Shown piece by piece: positions 8,492 through 17,454 of a stretch of 64,000 bases of DNA. The notes beneath the pieces were generated by a model. It searched no databases. It had not been told where the DNA came from and saw only the letters and a program-made list of their open reading frames with translations. The stretch lies in the NCBI GenBank assembly GCA_943370285.1, contig CALRQJ020000011.1, positions 62,001 through 126,000 of the forward strand, in the 5' to 3' direction. Numbering within the stretch: position 1 is the stretch's first letter; each line of letters starts with the position of its first letter. The DNA is from CALRQJ02 sp943370285 (lineage in GTDB: Bacteria > Bacteroidota > Bacteroidia > Chitinophagales > Chitinophagaceae). Both the position numbers and the translations under genes were made by a program.

Positions 8492-9187
8492 TTACAATAT
8501 CCACTTAACACCAAAATTAATATTGTTTAATAACTGATTAGTACCAAGTATGGTAGACCCGTTGAAAGTAGCCCTTTGGGTGCTATAATTACCATTGTTA
8601 TCAGTAAAATCTCCTTTTGAATTGCTATACCCTACACTAGCTAATCTGTTTAAATTTGCCTCCAATAATAGTTTAGGTTTTACCCGGTACACAAAGCCCG
8701 GATTAACATATACATAGCCACCTACAGTTTCATTATCGCCGGTACTAAATGATGTACCATGGTTATTATTCACTTTCTCTTTAATGTATTCTGCTGCCAA
8801 ACCAATATCATAAAAGAAATAAAAACCTTTCTTCAAATCCATGAATTTACGTTGAAAATATGCTGCGTTAAATCCATTTGAAGTTGATTTATTATCGGTA
8901 ATGATAGCACCACTTGTTCCGGTTACTTTAAGGGTAGAATGATTGTAGTTAATACTAAAGCCAATCCCTTTTTTGTCAGACCGCATGGTGATTAAACTGA
9001 TACCCGGACTAAAACCCGAATTATTTTGCTTGGAGGTATTACTACCGGCCGATGGACCGTTTTCTTGTTTGGCAGTTGTTACACCAAAACTTAAAGTTGG
9101 ACCAAATAATTGTTGCCCTTTACTAAACTGTGCATTTGCAACAAACACTACAAAAAAAGCCATCATACTTAAGGAAAATTTCTTCAT
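8492..9187 (-). CDS. Outer-membrane beta-barrel protein of unknown function
   Basis: A cleavable signal peptide (MKKFSLSMMAFFVVFVANA, cut before QFSKG) is followed by about 210 residues. These contain alternating hydrophobic strands and Gly/Asn/Ser-rich turns, ending in FGVKWIL, an aromatic-rich last strand typical of small outer-membrane barrels. Polar loops such as ITDNKSTSNGF fit eight to ten strands. There are no catalytic motifs. It looks like the many uncharacterised OmpW/OmpX-like or PorT-like small barrels of Bacteroidota. It converges on the SOD gene across a terminator. Confidence 0.72.
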   Translation of the reverse strand: MKKFSLSMMAFFVVFVANAQFSKGQQLFGPTLSFGVTTAKQENGPSAGSNTSKQNNSGFSPGISLITMRSDKKGIGFSINYNHSTLKVTGTSGAIITDNKSTSNGFNAAYFQRKFMDLKKGFYFFYDIGLAAEYIKEKVNNNHGTSFSTGDNETVGGYVYVNPGFVYRVKPKLLLEANLNRLASVGYSNSKGDFTDNNGNYSTQRATFNGSTILGTNQLLNNINFGVKWIL

Positions 9188-9326
9188 ACGAATACATTTT
9201 TAATGATGATAAAATTGTTATTCAAGACAATTACATTAAAAAAAATGATGTTAAAGAATATGCAAAACAAAATAAATTATTTGCTACACTATTTAACCGA
9301 AATTTGCACCGTTAAATCAAAATAAT

Positions 9327-9737
9327 ATGAAAGTAACTGCCAATTGGGCAAGTGCCCTAGCTTTTGAAGCTACCTCTGATAATGGGCATACCGTAAAACT
9401 AGATACCACTATTGCAGGTGGCGGATTAGACAGTGGCATGAGTCCTAAGAAAATATTATTAGCAGCAGTTTGTGGCTGTAGTGGTATGGATGTAGTTGAT
9501 ATACTCAATAAAATGAAAGTACCATTTACTAAACTAACAATTGAAGCCGAAGCCGAACAGACCGAAGAAGTGCCCAAAGTATTTACACATATCAACTTAG
9601 CTTATCACTGCGATGTGAGTGAAGCTAACTTCGATAAATTAAAAAGAGCAGTAGAACTTTCCATGGAAAAATATTGCGGCGTATCCATCATGCTAAAAAA
9701 GCATTGTCCGGTAAATTATACGGTTAACTTATTATAA
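9327..9737 (+). CDS. OsmC family peroxiredoxin-like protein
   Basis: The 136-residue protein has the OsmC/Ohr fold signature. One active-site cysteine region lies in the helix LLAAVCGCSGMDVVDIL (about residues 47-63), and the second Cys is in the C-terminal part (MLKKHCPVNY, near residue 127). Family members reduce organic hydroperoxides through these cysteines. The extra Cys-Gly-Cys in the first helix is frequent in the YhfA-like subgroup. It starts with ATG and has no leader peptide, so it is cytoplasmic. A strong bidirectional terminator separates it from the convergent receptor gene. Confidence 0.88.
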   Translation: MKVTANWASALAFEATSDNGHTVKLDTTIAGGGLDSGMSPKKILLAAVCGCSGMDVVDILNKMKVPFTKLTIEAEAEQTEEVPKVFTHINLAYHCDVSEANFDKLKRAVELSMEKYCGVSIMLKKHCPVNYTVNLL

Positions 9738-9766
9738 CTATCTCTTCGTTTCCAACATCAACCAAC

Positions 9767-9797
9767 AAAAAGCCCCTGCAATTGCAAGGGCTTTTTT
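9767..9797. terminator. Bidirectional rho-independent terminator between osmC-like and TonB receptor genes
   Basis: An AAAAAGCCC / GGGCTTTTTT stem encloses the self-complementary TGCAATTGCA. Runs of A on the left and T on the right let it act for both converging genes. Confidence 0.88.
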
Positions 9798-9818
9798 ACT
9801 ATTTAACTATTGTTATTA

Positions 9819-12800
9819 TTATTTCAATTTCAATACCACTCTGCGGTTTAAGGCACGGCCATCTGCTGTTTTGTTTGTAGCAACAGGATTGTCAAAACCA
9901 TAACCTACTGCATCAATTCTTGAAGCAGCAATACCTTTAGCAGTTAAATAAGTTTTTACTGCTTCGGCACGCTTTTGAGATAATACTTTGTTAGAAGCGG
10001 CACTACCTACATTATCAGTATGACCTTCTACTTCTAATTGTAAATCAGCATCATCATTTAATAAAGTAGCCACGTCATCTAATGCACCATTTGAAGCAAC
10101 TTTTAACTTAGCGCTGCCTGTTTCAAAATAGATGCTCTTAGCAGCCATATCAACCTTAGCTTGCTTTTCTTCTTTAGTTATAGGACAACCGTTGTTTGCA
10201 ATATTGCCGGCAACAGTTGGGCATTTGTCGTACTCATCATTTACACCATCACCATCGCTATCGGGTACTGGGCAACCATCATATTTAGCGGCACCATAAG
10301 TATTTGGACATTTGTCTTTGCTGTTTTCTACACCATCACCATCGCTATCAGGACAACCATCAAACAATTTAGAACCGGCAACAGCAGGACATTTGTCTTT
10401 ACTATCTTCTACACCATCGCCATCACTGTCAGGACAACCGTTGAAGATTTTTGGTCCGGCTACATTAGGACATTTATCAGACGCATCATCGACACCATCA
10501 CCATCTGTATCCGCAGGCTTAGTTACAGCTACTTCAGGTTGTTTTACAACAGGAGCAACCGGTGCAGGCTTAGCCTTCTTCATTCGCTTAATATCGGTTA
10601 AATCGAAACCAAGGTTAGTGTAGTAGTAACCACCATTAAAGCCAAACTGTGTAGCACCACGGCTATATACAAAACGACCTTCACCATTATTAGCAGGATT
10701 ACGCTGAGGATCAGGATAAACATCTGTAATATTGTTTGCACCCATTGTAATGGTCATCCAGTGAATAGGCTTATAAGCAATACTTGCATCAGTAACAACT
10801 TTAGGACTAAAGAACTCATCACGGGTACGATCTGTACCATTGAAAATAGTAGCCACACGACCAAAACGAGTGTTACGCAACATCAAGTTCCAGTTGTTGA
10901 TTTTATAGTTAAAGTTTAAAGTGAATTTATCCCTTGGTTGACCTCTTTCAATTCTTCCTCTTTCTTCCATATTAAATAATACACCGTTAGCTAGCGTTGG
11001 GTCAGCAGCTAATACAGGAGATGTTTTAATATTTCCAACCACTTCAGTCTTGTTTAAATTACCGGCTAAAGTAATGTCTAAAACACCTTTGCCTAATTTA
11101 TGGCTACTGTTCATAACGATATCTAAACCTCTTGTACGAGTATCGATAGCGTTGGTAAAGAAGATGGCAGAGTTGATATCCGGATATCCGGCCAAAATAG
11201 TATTTACTAAAGGATTACTCTTTACAAAGCTTCCGGTTAATACAATCCTATCTTTGATATCAATTTGGTAGGCATCAACAGTAATGCTTACGTTTTTAGC
11301 TGGTTTAGAAGTGATACCTATGCTATAGCTAGTAGATTTTTCGGCCTTTAAAGAAGGAATACCAAAAGCATTAGCTACCGGACTTTCATTACGGAAAGTA
11401 CCTTGCTGCAATGGTACTAAACCACCCGTTGTATTTACAAATACGGTGCTGATGGCACTAAAATAACGTTGGTGCATACTTGGGGCACGGAAGCCATTAC
11501 TTACGGTACCACGAACGGTGAACTTGTCTGAAAATTTATATCTAACAGAAGCTTTACCGGCAAAGTTGCCACCAAAGTCGCTGTAGTTTTCGTAACGACC
11601 AGCTACGTTAAATAAGAAATTATCGTTTACATCACTTTCTAAATCAACATAACCGGCACCGATGTAACGAGTTTTATCAACTGCATTAGCAGGTTGAAAA
11701 CCAGGGAAAACTTGTGCACCACCTGCACGGCCACTTGCCGGATCGTAGTTGGTATAACTTGCTGCTTCACCTGCTGCAATTTGGTAATTATCTGTTCTTA
11801 ACTCACCGCCAAAAGCAAGGTTGAATGTTTTAAGATTAACCGCTTTTGCTAAATCTTTAGAGAAGTTTACGTTAGTAACGGTTTGAGCAAAACGCAATTT
11901 ACCGGCAATAAATTTGGTTGGCGCATTTTCACCCAAAGCAAATTGAGATGCATTGTTAGTTCTGTCAATTACAAAGCGGAAAGAGTTGCTACCATAGCTG
12001 CTGCTCACATCCCAGTTCCAGCCTTTTTTACCAACCCAATCGAAACCTAAAGCGGCATTATTATCACGAATAGTAGAATTGATAAATGGTAAGAATCCAT
12101 CAGGATACAAATCGGCAATTACTTGAGCCGTTTGTTTTGGATAACGATAAAAACCTGCTGCACTACCTTCTCTGTAGTTGGTACCGGCAGTAAAAGTCAT
12201 ATTAGCTTTGCTGCTGATAGGAATACCACCATTTACCATTACAGCGTAGTTATCAACTGCTGAGTTACCAATCAACATGTTCTTCTTACGACTAAAGCCC
12301 CTTTCTTTAATTACCTGATTATCTAAAGCAATTAAACTATCTCGTACTTGCTGAGAAGCATTTCCGGGAATATTATAATATACTGTACCGTTAAAGTCGC
12401 CGGAACGATTAGTAGCATCTCTAAAACGCATATCGGCAAAAATGTCAAAGAATCCTTTTTTACCTAAACGCATGCCTTTGTTATAACCAATACCATAAGT
12501 AGTGCCATCACCGGCATATTGCTGACCGGCATGAAGGTTTAAACCGGTTTTCTTATAATCTTTTTTCAATACCACGTTAATCACACCTGCAATCGCATCA
12601 GAACCGTACTGAGAAGCTGCACCATCTCTTAATACTTCAATCTTCTCAATAGCCGAAGCAGGAATGGAGTTTAAATCTGTACCCACCGAACCACGGCCAA
12701 TAGTACCGTTCACATTCAATAAGGCAGTATTATGACGACGACGACCATTTACCAATACCAACACTTGGTCGGGTCCAAGGCCACGCAATGTAGCAGGGTC

Positions 12801-13316
12801 AATATGATCTGTTCCATCAGAAACAGTTTGACGAGATGAGTTGAAAGATGGCGCCACAAAATTGATCATTTGTGTAGGCTCTATCTGACCGGTCATCTGC
12901 AATTCTTTTACAGAAAACACATCTACAGGAGCTGCAGTTTGTGTATTGGTACGAATGGTTTGAGAACGAGTACCCACTACAGCTACCGGTTGCAATTCTT
13001 TTTCTTTTTCTAACACCACATCTAGGTTAAGCGTTTGACCTAGTGTAAGCGTAACTGTTTTCTTTTGAGTAGTGTAGCCAACGTAGCTGAATACTACAGT
13101 GTAAGAACCAGGACGAGTTTTGATTTCATAGTTGCCGGTAAGATTGGTACGAGTACCTACATCTTTACCTTCTAAAACTACAGAAGCACCTTCAAGTCCA
13201 TTAGCCGAACTTCTTACAGTACCTTTAATCACAGACTGGGCAAGGGCACCCAGTGTAAGGCACAAAAATGACAACATCAATCCAAAAGAACGGATAGTTG
13301 CAGAGAATTTTCTCAT
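9819..13316 (-). CDS. TonB-dependent receptor fused to TSP3 repeats and an OmpA peptidoglycan-binding domain
   Basis: The protein has 1165 residues. In order it shows a signal peptide (1-26, ending LGALAQ) and a CarboxypepD_reg-like domain (about 30-110: GTVRSSANGLEGASVVLEG). A TonB plug follows (about 120-250: VPVDVFSVKEL, RGLGPDQVLVLVNGRRR, DGAASQYGSDAIAGVINVVLKK), then a 22-strand-type barrel to about residue 905. A Pro/Lys/Val linker leads to four thrombospondin type-3 calcium-binding repeats (DSDGDGVxDxxDKCP, about 935-1045). The C-terminal OmpA domain (about 1060-1165) has FETGSAKL, GHTDNVG and NRRV motifs. The receptor part should import a substrate with TonB energy, and the OmpA part should bind peptidoglycan. 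Having both in one chain is unusual. The substrate is unknown. There is no SusD partner next to it. Confidence 0.88.
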   Translation of the reverse strand: MRKFSATIRSFGLMLSFLCLTLGALAQSVIKGTVRSSANGLEGASVVLEGKDVGTRTNLTGNYEIKTRPGSYTVVFSYVGYTTQKKTVTLTLGQTLNLDVVLEKEKELQPVAVVGTRSQTIRTNTQTAAPVDVFSVKELQMTGQIEPTQMINFVAPSFNSSRQTVSDGTDHIDPATLRGLGPDQVLVLVNGRRRHNTALLNVNGTIGRGSVGTDLNSIPASAIEKIEVLRDGAASQYGSDAIAGVINVVLKKDYKKTGLNLHAGQQYAGDGTTYGIGYNKGMRLGKKGFFDIFADMRFRDATNRSGDFNGTVYYNIPGNASQQVRDSLIALDNQVIKERGFSRKKNMLIGNSAVDNYAVMVNGGIPISSKANMTFTAGTNYREGSAAGFYRYPKQTAQVIADLYPDGFLPFINSTIRDNNAALGFDWVGKKGWNWDVSSSYGSNSFRFVIDRTNNASQFALGENAPTKFIAGKLRFAQTVTNVNFSKDLAKAVNLKTFNLAFGGELRTDNYQIAAGEAASYTNYDPASGRAGGAQVFPGFQPANAVDKTRYIGAGYVDLESDVNDNFLFNVAGRYENYSDFGGNFAGKASVRYKFSDKFTVRGTVSNGFRAPSMHQRYFSAISTVFVNTTGGLVPLQQGTFRNESPVANAFGIPSLKAEKSTSYSIGITSKPAKNVSITVDAYQIDIKDRIVLTGSFVKSNPLVNTILAGYPDINSAIFFTNAIDTRTRGLDIVMNSSHKLGKGVLDITLAGNLNKTEVVGNIKTSPVLAADPTLANGVLFNMEERGRIERGQPRDKFTLNFNYKINNWNLMLRNTRFGRVATIFNGTDRTRDEFFSPKVVTDASIAYKPIHWMTITMGANNITDVYPDPQRNPANNGEGRFVYSRGATQFGFNGGYYYTNLGFDLTDIKRMKKAKPAPVAPVVKQPEVAVTKPADTDGDGVDDASDKCPNVAGPKIFNGCPDSDGDGVEDSKDKCPAVAGSKLFDGCPDSDGDGVENSKDKCPNTYGAAKYDGCPVPDSDGDGVNDEYDKCPTVAGNIANNGCPITKEEKQAKVDMAAKSIYFETGSAKLKVASNGALDDVATLLNDDADLQLEVEGHTDNVGSAASNKVLSQKRAEAVKTYLTAKGIAASRIDAVGYGFDNPVATNKTADGRALNRRVVLKLK

Positions 13317-13482
13317 GTTAGATGGTTTAATTTAAAATGTACATTCACACTATTAATACCTTAGAATAGGATATAATTCAACCTTAGTATTAACAAATGT
13401 TTTGCAATATTAACGAAGTAGCCTTAAAAATAAGAACATTTGAACCGAAGGAAGTAAAAATTTTAAAACTAGACTTGTATAT

Positions 13483-15237
13483 ATGAACGTTAATCATCCC
13501 ACATTTTACAAACCCACGCTACTGAAAACAGCGATCATTTGCTTTTTCGCCGGTTTGATTTCATTTAGCCATGCACAAACAAGCATGATTGGTGAGGGTA
13601 AAACCATTAATCCTTACCAATATCAAATCGTTAAAACCAAAACGTTTAGCAAAGGCGCCGTTTCATCGGCACATCCTTTAGCCAGTTTAGTTGGTGCCGA
13701 AATGCTGAAAAAAGGCGGCAACGCTTATGATGCGGCCATTGCAACCCAGTTGGTATTAGCAGTGGTGTATCCCCAAGCTGGCAATATTGGCGGCGGTGGT
13801 TTTTTGGTAGGCCGAATGGTGAATGGCAAAACAATCACCATCGATTACAGAGAAACAGCACCTGCTAAAGCCAACCGTGACATGTATGTGAATCCCACCA
13901 CCGGCAAGGCAGATACTTCTCAATCTCAAAATGGTGTATTATCGTCAGGTGTACCGGGTACAGTTGCCGGATTATTCGCCACATTAAAATATGCCAAACT
14001 ACCATTTCGAGTACTGATTCAACCGGCTATAGATATTGCAGCAAAGGGCTATTGCATTACCCAAGCAGAAGCCAACTTATTAAATAGACATCGTTTATTG
14101 TTTCAAAAAAACAACTCCAAAACCCCAGTCTTTGTATCAACAACTGCTTGGAAAGCCGGCGATACCTTGATTCAAAAAGATTTAGCCTTAACCCTTACCC
14201 TTATCAGAGACAAAGGACAAAAAGGTTTTTATGAAGGCGAAACAGCCAAATTGATAGTAGAAGAAATGGAAAGAGGTAAAGGATTCATCACCTATCAAGA
14301 TTTAAAACAATACAAAGCCAAAGAACGTAAAGCCTTACAGTTTAATTATAAAGGTTATACTATAATTGGTATGCCCCCGCCAAGCAGTGGCGGTGTATTG
14401 TTATGGCAGATGATGAAAATGGTAGAAAAAAGACCGCTTCCGGCTTATGGTTTTCAGACGACTAAAAGTGTACAATTGATGATTGAAGCAGAAAGAAGGG
14501 CTTACGCCGATAGAGCAGAACATTTGGGTGATCCTGACTTTTACAAAGTGCCGCTTAAAACCATCACTAGCAATAAATACCTGACAAAACGTATGGCAGA
14601 TTATGATTCTACCAAAGCAAGTAGCAGTAAAAATGTTGGCGCAGGACCAATCACTGAAAGTGATGAAACAACACATTTAAGTGTGTTTGATCAATGGGGG
14701 AATATGGTATCGGTTACTACTACACTTAATGGCTATTATGGCAGTAAAACCGTTGTTGGTGGTGCAGGTTTTTTCTTGAATAATGAAATGGATGATTTTA
14801 GTGTACAACCCGGTGTAGCCAATATGTTTGGTGCCATTGGTGGAGAAGCTAATGCCATTGCACCCGGCAAAAGAATGTTGAGTTCTATGACACCAACATT
14901 AGTGCTAAAAAACAACAAACCTTATATTGTGGTGGGCACACCCGGCGGAACAACTATTCCGACTTCGGTATTTCAAGCATTGATTAATGTCATCGATTAC
15001 AATATGACAGGTGCAGATGCGGTGAATAAGCCTAAATTTCATCACCAATGGTTACCCGATGTAGTACTAGTGGAAAAGGCTTTTCCTACTAATGTGAGAA
15101 AAGCATTGGAACAAATGGGTTATACAATTAAAGAAAGAGAACCGATTGGCCGTACAGAACTGATTCGGTTTCTTGGAAAAGGAAAAATTGAAGCGGTAGC
15201 GGATATGAGAGGCGATGATAGTGTAGCCGGATTTTAA
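13483..15237 (+). CDS. ggt: Gamma-glutamyltransferase precursor
   Basis: The 584-residue proenzyme has a signal peptide (ending FSHAQ near residue 32). The small-subunit start is at the autocatalytic threonine, T396 in the sequence ETTHLSVFD. Upstream motifs fit the family: GGNAYDAAIATQLVLAVVYPQAGNIGGGGF near residues 72-105 and DYRETAPAKA near 125. The C-terminal part has GKRMLSSMTPTLV and the Gly-rich loop VGTPGG, both substrate-site features. In the periplasm it hydrolyses or transfers the gamma-glutamyl group of glutathione and related peptides. A small membrane protein gene follows 13 bp downstream and is probably cotranscribed. Confidence 0.95.
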   Translation: MNVNHPTFYKPTLLKTAIICFFAGLISFSHAQTSMIGEGKTINPYQYQIVKTKTFSKGAVSSAHPLASLVGAEMLKKGGNAYDAAIATQLVLAVVYPQAGNIGGGGFLVGRMVNGKTITIDYRETAPAKANRDMYVNPTTGKADTSQSQNGVLSSGVPGTVAGLFATLKYAKLPFRVLIQPAIDIAAKGYCITQAEANLLNRHRLLFQKNNSKTPVFVSTTAWKAGDTLIQKDLALTLTLIRDKGQKGFYEGETAKLIVEEMERGKGFITYQDLKQYKAKERKALQFNYKGYTIIGMPPPSSGGVLLWQMMKMVEKRPLPAYGFQTTKSVQLMIEAERRAYADRAEHLGDPDFYKVPLKTITSNKYLTKRMADYDSTKASSSKNVGAGPITESDETTHLSVFDQWGNMVSVTTTLNGYYGSKTVVGGAGFFLNNEMDDFSVQPGVANMFGAIGGEANAIAPGKRMLSSMTPTLVLKNNKPYIVVGTPGGTTIPTSVFQALINVIDYNMTGADAVNKPKFHHQWLPDVVLVEKAFPTNVRKALEQMGYTIKEREPIGRTELIRFLGKGKIEAVADMRGDDSVAGF

Positions 15238-15250
15238 AACAAATGCCATT

Positions 15251-15841
15251 ATGGATATGAAAAAAATATTCACCGACCCCAACTTTATTTTTCTGTTAGT
15301 AGGTAATTTATTTTGTCTCTACTATTTTCAAACCCATGCCAATGGCTTTGGAACAGTGGTGTGGATTTATTGGTTTCAAAGTGCCATCATTGGCTTGTTT
15401 AATTTTCTAGATTTATTAACCATCAAAAATTATAATCCCAACGATTTTAAAATCAACGACCAACCGCTTAGCAATAGCAATAAAGGCTGTTCTGCTTTTT
15501 TCTTCTTAGTGCATTATGGTGGCTTTCATATGGCTTATTTTGTTTTTTTGGCCATCAAATATTTAAGAGACGCCAATTTCTTTATCATCTTATTAAGCAT
15601 TGGATTGTTATTGATAGAAGGAGTCATCAGCTTTATCAAACGCAAACAAAGTGATAGCACCATCAACTATAGTACATTATTCTTCATGCCCTATGTTCGT
15701 ATCATTCCTATGCACTTAATGATATTAGCACCTGCATTTATGGGCATGAGTCCATCGGCAGTATTCTTACTATTAAAAACCATTGCAGATATTGTATTTT
15801 TCTTTTTAGCTAGAAATTTGTACAAGAAAAGAGAAGAATAG
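15251..15841 (+). CDS. Multi-pass membrane protein, DUF6498-like
   Basis: The 196-residue protein has about five to six hydrophobic helices. The pattern FFLVHYGGFHMAYFVFLA near residues 85-102 and the segment MPYVRIIPMHLMILAPAFMG near 150-170 resemble the DUF6498 family, an assignment made by eye. The protein is integral to the membrane and its function is unknown. It starts 13 bp after ggt on the same strand, so it is likely in the same transcript. An alternative ATG lies six bases downstream. Confidence 0.7.
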   Translation: MDMKKIFTDPNFIFLLVGNLFCLYYFQTHANGFGTVVWIYWFQSAIIGLFNFLDLLTIKNYNPNDFKINDQPLSNSNKGCSAFFFLVHYGGFHMAYFVFLAIKYLRDANFFIILLSIGLLLIEGVISFIKRKQSDSTINYSTLFFMPYVRIIPMHLMILAPAFMGMSPSAVFLLLKTIADIVFFFLARNLYKKREE

Positions 15842-16152
15842 TGAGTGGTGAAGAAAGAATACTGAATGTAGAATAGAGGAGATAGAAGAATGTGAATGTT
15901 GAATAGTGCCCCGATGAGTCGGGGATGAATGATGAGTAGTGAGCAGTGAATGAAAGCATGTAGAATATAGAAGGCAGAATATAGAAGGCAGAAAAAATGA
16001 GTTACCAATATTGAAACTAGAAAACAGAATAGAGTAGCATAGTATGATTATAATAACACAAACCTAAAACATGAAACTTGAAACAGCAAATGTAAAAGCC
16101 TATACCATAAACCTTACACCTTAACCCTCATACCTAAACCCTTTTTCCAGAT
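15842..16152. repeat. Word-like low-complexity intergenic region with a hairpin and a 14-bp tandem repeat
   Basis: This 311-bp gap holds no gene. Its left half is built from recurring short words such as GAATAGTGA, AATGTAGAATA and AGTGAGCAGTGAATG. CCCCGA (15909-15914) and TCGGGG (15919-15924) form a perfect hairpin. AGAATATAGAAGGC occurs twice in tandem (15962-15975 and 15976-15989). The right half is rich in AAACCT/CCTTA/CCTAAACCC words. I see no clear promoter for the following gene. Confidence 0.7.
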
Positions 16153-17427
16153 ATGCCTTTAGAAGTAACTTGTCCGAATTGTAATCATGTATTTCCATTA
16201 GAAGATGCTATTCAAGATGAATTAAAAGATTCACTTGAAAAAGAAAGAGCAGACATGCGTAAAAAAATGGAAGACTACTTTAGAACAAAAGATGCCGATT
16301 TTAAACAAAAAGAAGAGGCATTAAAACTATCTGCTTCACAGCAAGAACAACAATTCAAACAACAACTGGCAGCTGCCTTACAGCAACAGCAAAAAGAGTT
16401 GGAAACAGCTATGCGTAAATCCATTGCTACCGATTTTGAAAACCAATTAAAATTGCTACAAGAAGCGGCGGCCGATAAAGAAGAGAAACTAAAATTAGCT
16501 CGTCAAAAAGAAATGGAACTGTTGCAAAAAGAACAAACACTCATTAATAAAGCAGCAGAAGCAGAACTGAACCTACAAAGACAATTGGTTCAAGAAAGAG
16601 AAAAAATAAAAGAACAGCTGCAAAAAGAAGAGCAGGAAAAAATGGGACTGAAAGAAGAACAGTACCAACTGCGAATGAGAGAATTGGAAAAACAAATTGA
16701 CGACCAGAAAAAACTGGTAGATGAAATGAAACGCAAAGCCGAACAAGGCAGTATGCAATTACAAGGTGAAGTACAAGAATTAATGCTGGAAGAAATTCTG
16801 AAAACTACTTTTCCGTTTGATGCCATTGAAGAGGTAGGCAAAGGCGTTCGTGGTGCTGATTGCATCCAAATCATTCGCAACAAATTTGGCAACGAAGCCG
16901 GAAAAATTATTTATGAAAGTAAACGTACCAAAGACTTTGCCAACGATTGGATAGAAAAATTAAAAGCCGATATGCGTACCCTTGGGGCTGATGTAGCCAT
17001 CATTGTAACCCAAACCTTGCCCAAAGACATGGAACGCTTTGGCGAAAAAGATGGCGTATATATCTGCACTTTTACAGAAGTGAGAAGTGTAGCTTTATTA
17101 CTTCGCAATGCTTTACTAAAAATTTACGATGCTAAAAAAAGCGAAGAGAACAAAGGCGATAAAATGGTGATGTTGTACAACTATCTAACCGGCAACGAAT
17201 TTGGCGAACAATGGAAAGCGATTAGAGAAGGTTTTATGGCCATGAAATTATCTATACAGAAAGAAAGAGATGCCATGGAACGATTGTGGAAAGTGAGAGA
17301 AAAACAACTAGAAAAAGTAATGCTAAATGCTACCCATATTCGTGCAAGCATTGAAGGTATTGCCGGATCGGATGCAGTAAATTTAAACTTAATAGATGAT
17401 ACCGATGCTTTACTGCTCGAATCTTAA
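16153..17427 (+). CDS. DUF2130 domain protein with a zinc ribbon and long coiled coil
   Basis: The 424-residue protein starts with a zinc-ribbon half motif (CPNCNHVF at residues 8-15). A long Gln/Glu/Lys coiled coil follows (about 25-205). The DUF2130 domain (about 210-385) contains FPFDAIEEVGKGVRGADCIQ, KIIYESKRTKDFANDWIEKLK, GADVAIIVTQ and GVYICTF. That pattern, with a conserved E-x-K core and alternating strands, resembles restriction-endonuclease-like folds as in RmuC, so a DNA-related role is plausible but not shown. It has no signal peptide. The next gene follows after 27 bp, probably in one transcript. Confidence 0.85.
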   Translation: MPLEVTCPNCNHVFPLEDAIQDELKDSLEKERADMRKKMEDYFRTKDADFKQKEEALKLSASQQEQQFKQQLAAALQQQQKELETAMRKSIATDFENQLKLLQEAAADKEEKLKLARQKEMELLQKEQTLINKAAEAELNLQRQLVQEREKIKEQLQKEEQEKMGLKEEQYQLRMRELEKQIDDQKKLVDEMKRKAEQGSMQLQGEVQELMLEEILKTTFPFDAIEEVGKGVRGADCIQIIRNKFGNEAGKIIYESKRTKDFANDWIEKLKADMRTLGADVAIIVTQTLPKDMERFGEKDGVYICTFTEVRSVALLLRNALLKIYDAKKSEENKGDKMVMLYNYLTGNEFGEQWKAIREGFMAMKLSIQKERDAMERLWKVREKQLEKVMLNATHIRASIEGIAGSDAVNLNLIDDTDALLLES

Positions 17428-17454
17428 TTCATTCTTTTAATAGGTGTAATCATT

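Noticed and set aside
10200..10510. Regularly spaced near-identical DNA repeats resembling a CRISPR array
   Set aside because: The period is the coding repeat of the TSP3 modules (DSDGDGVxDxxDKCP) inside the receptor-OmpA gene. The frame is open and spacers are not unique.
10161..10623. Plus-strand open frames opposite the TSP3/OmpA region
   Set aside because: They are antisense shadows of a repetitive coding sequence, with Ser/Thr/Ile-rich nonsense composition.
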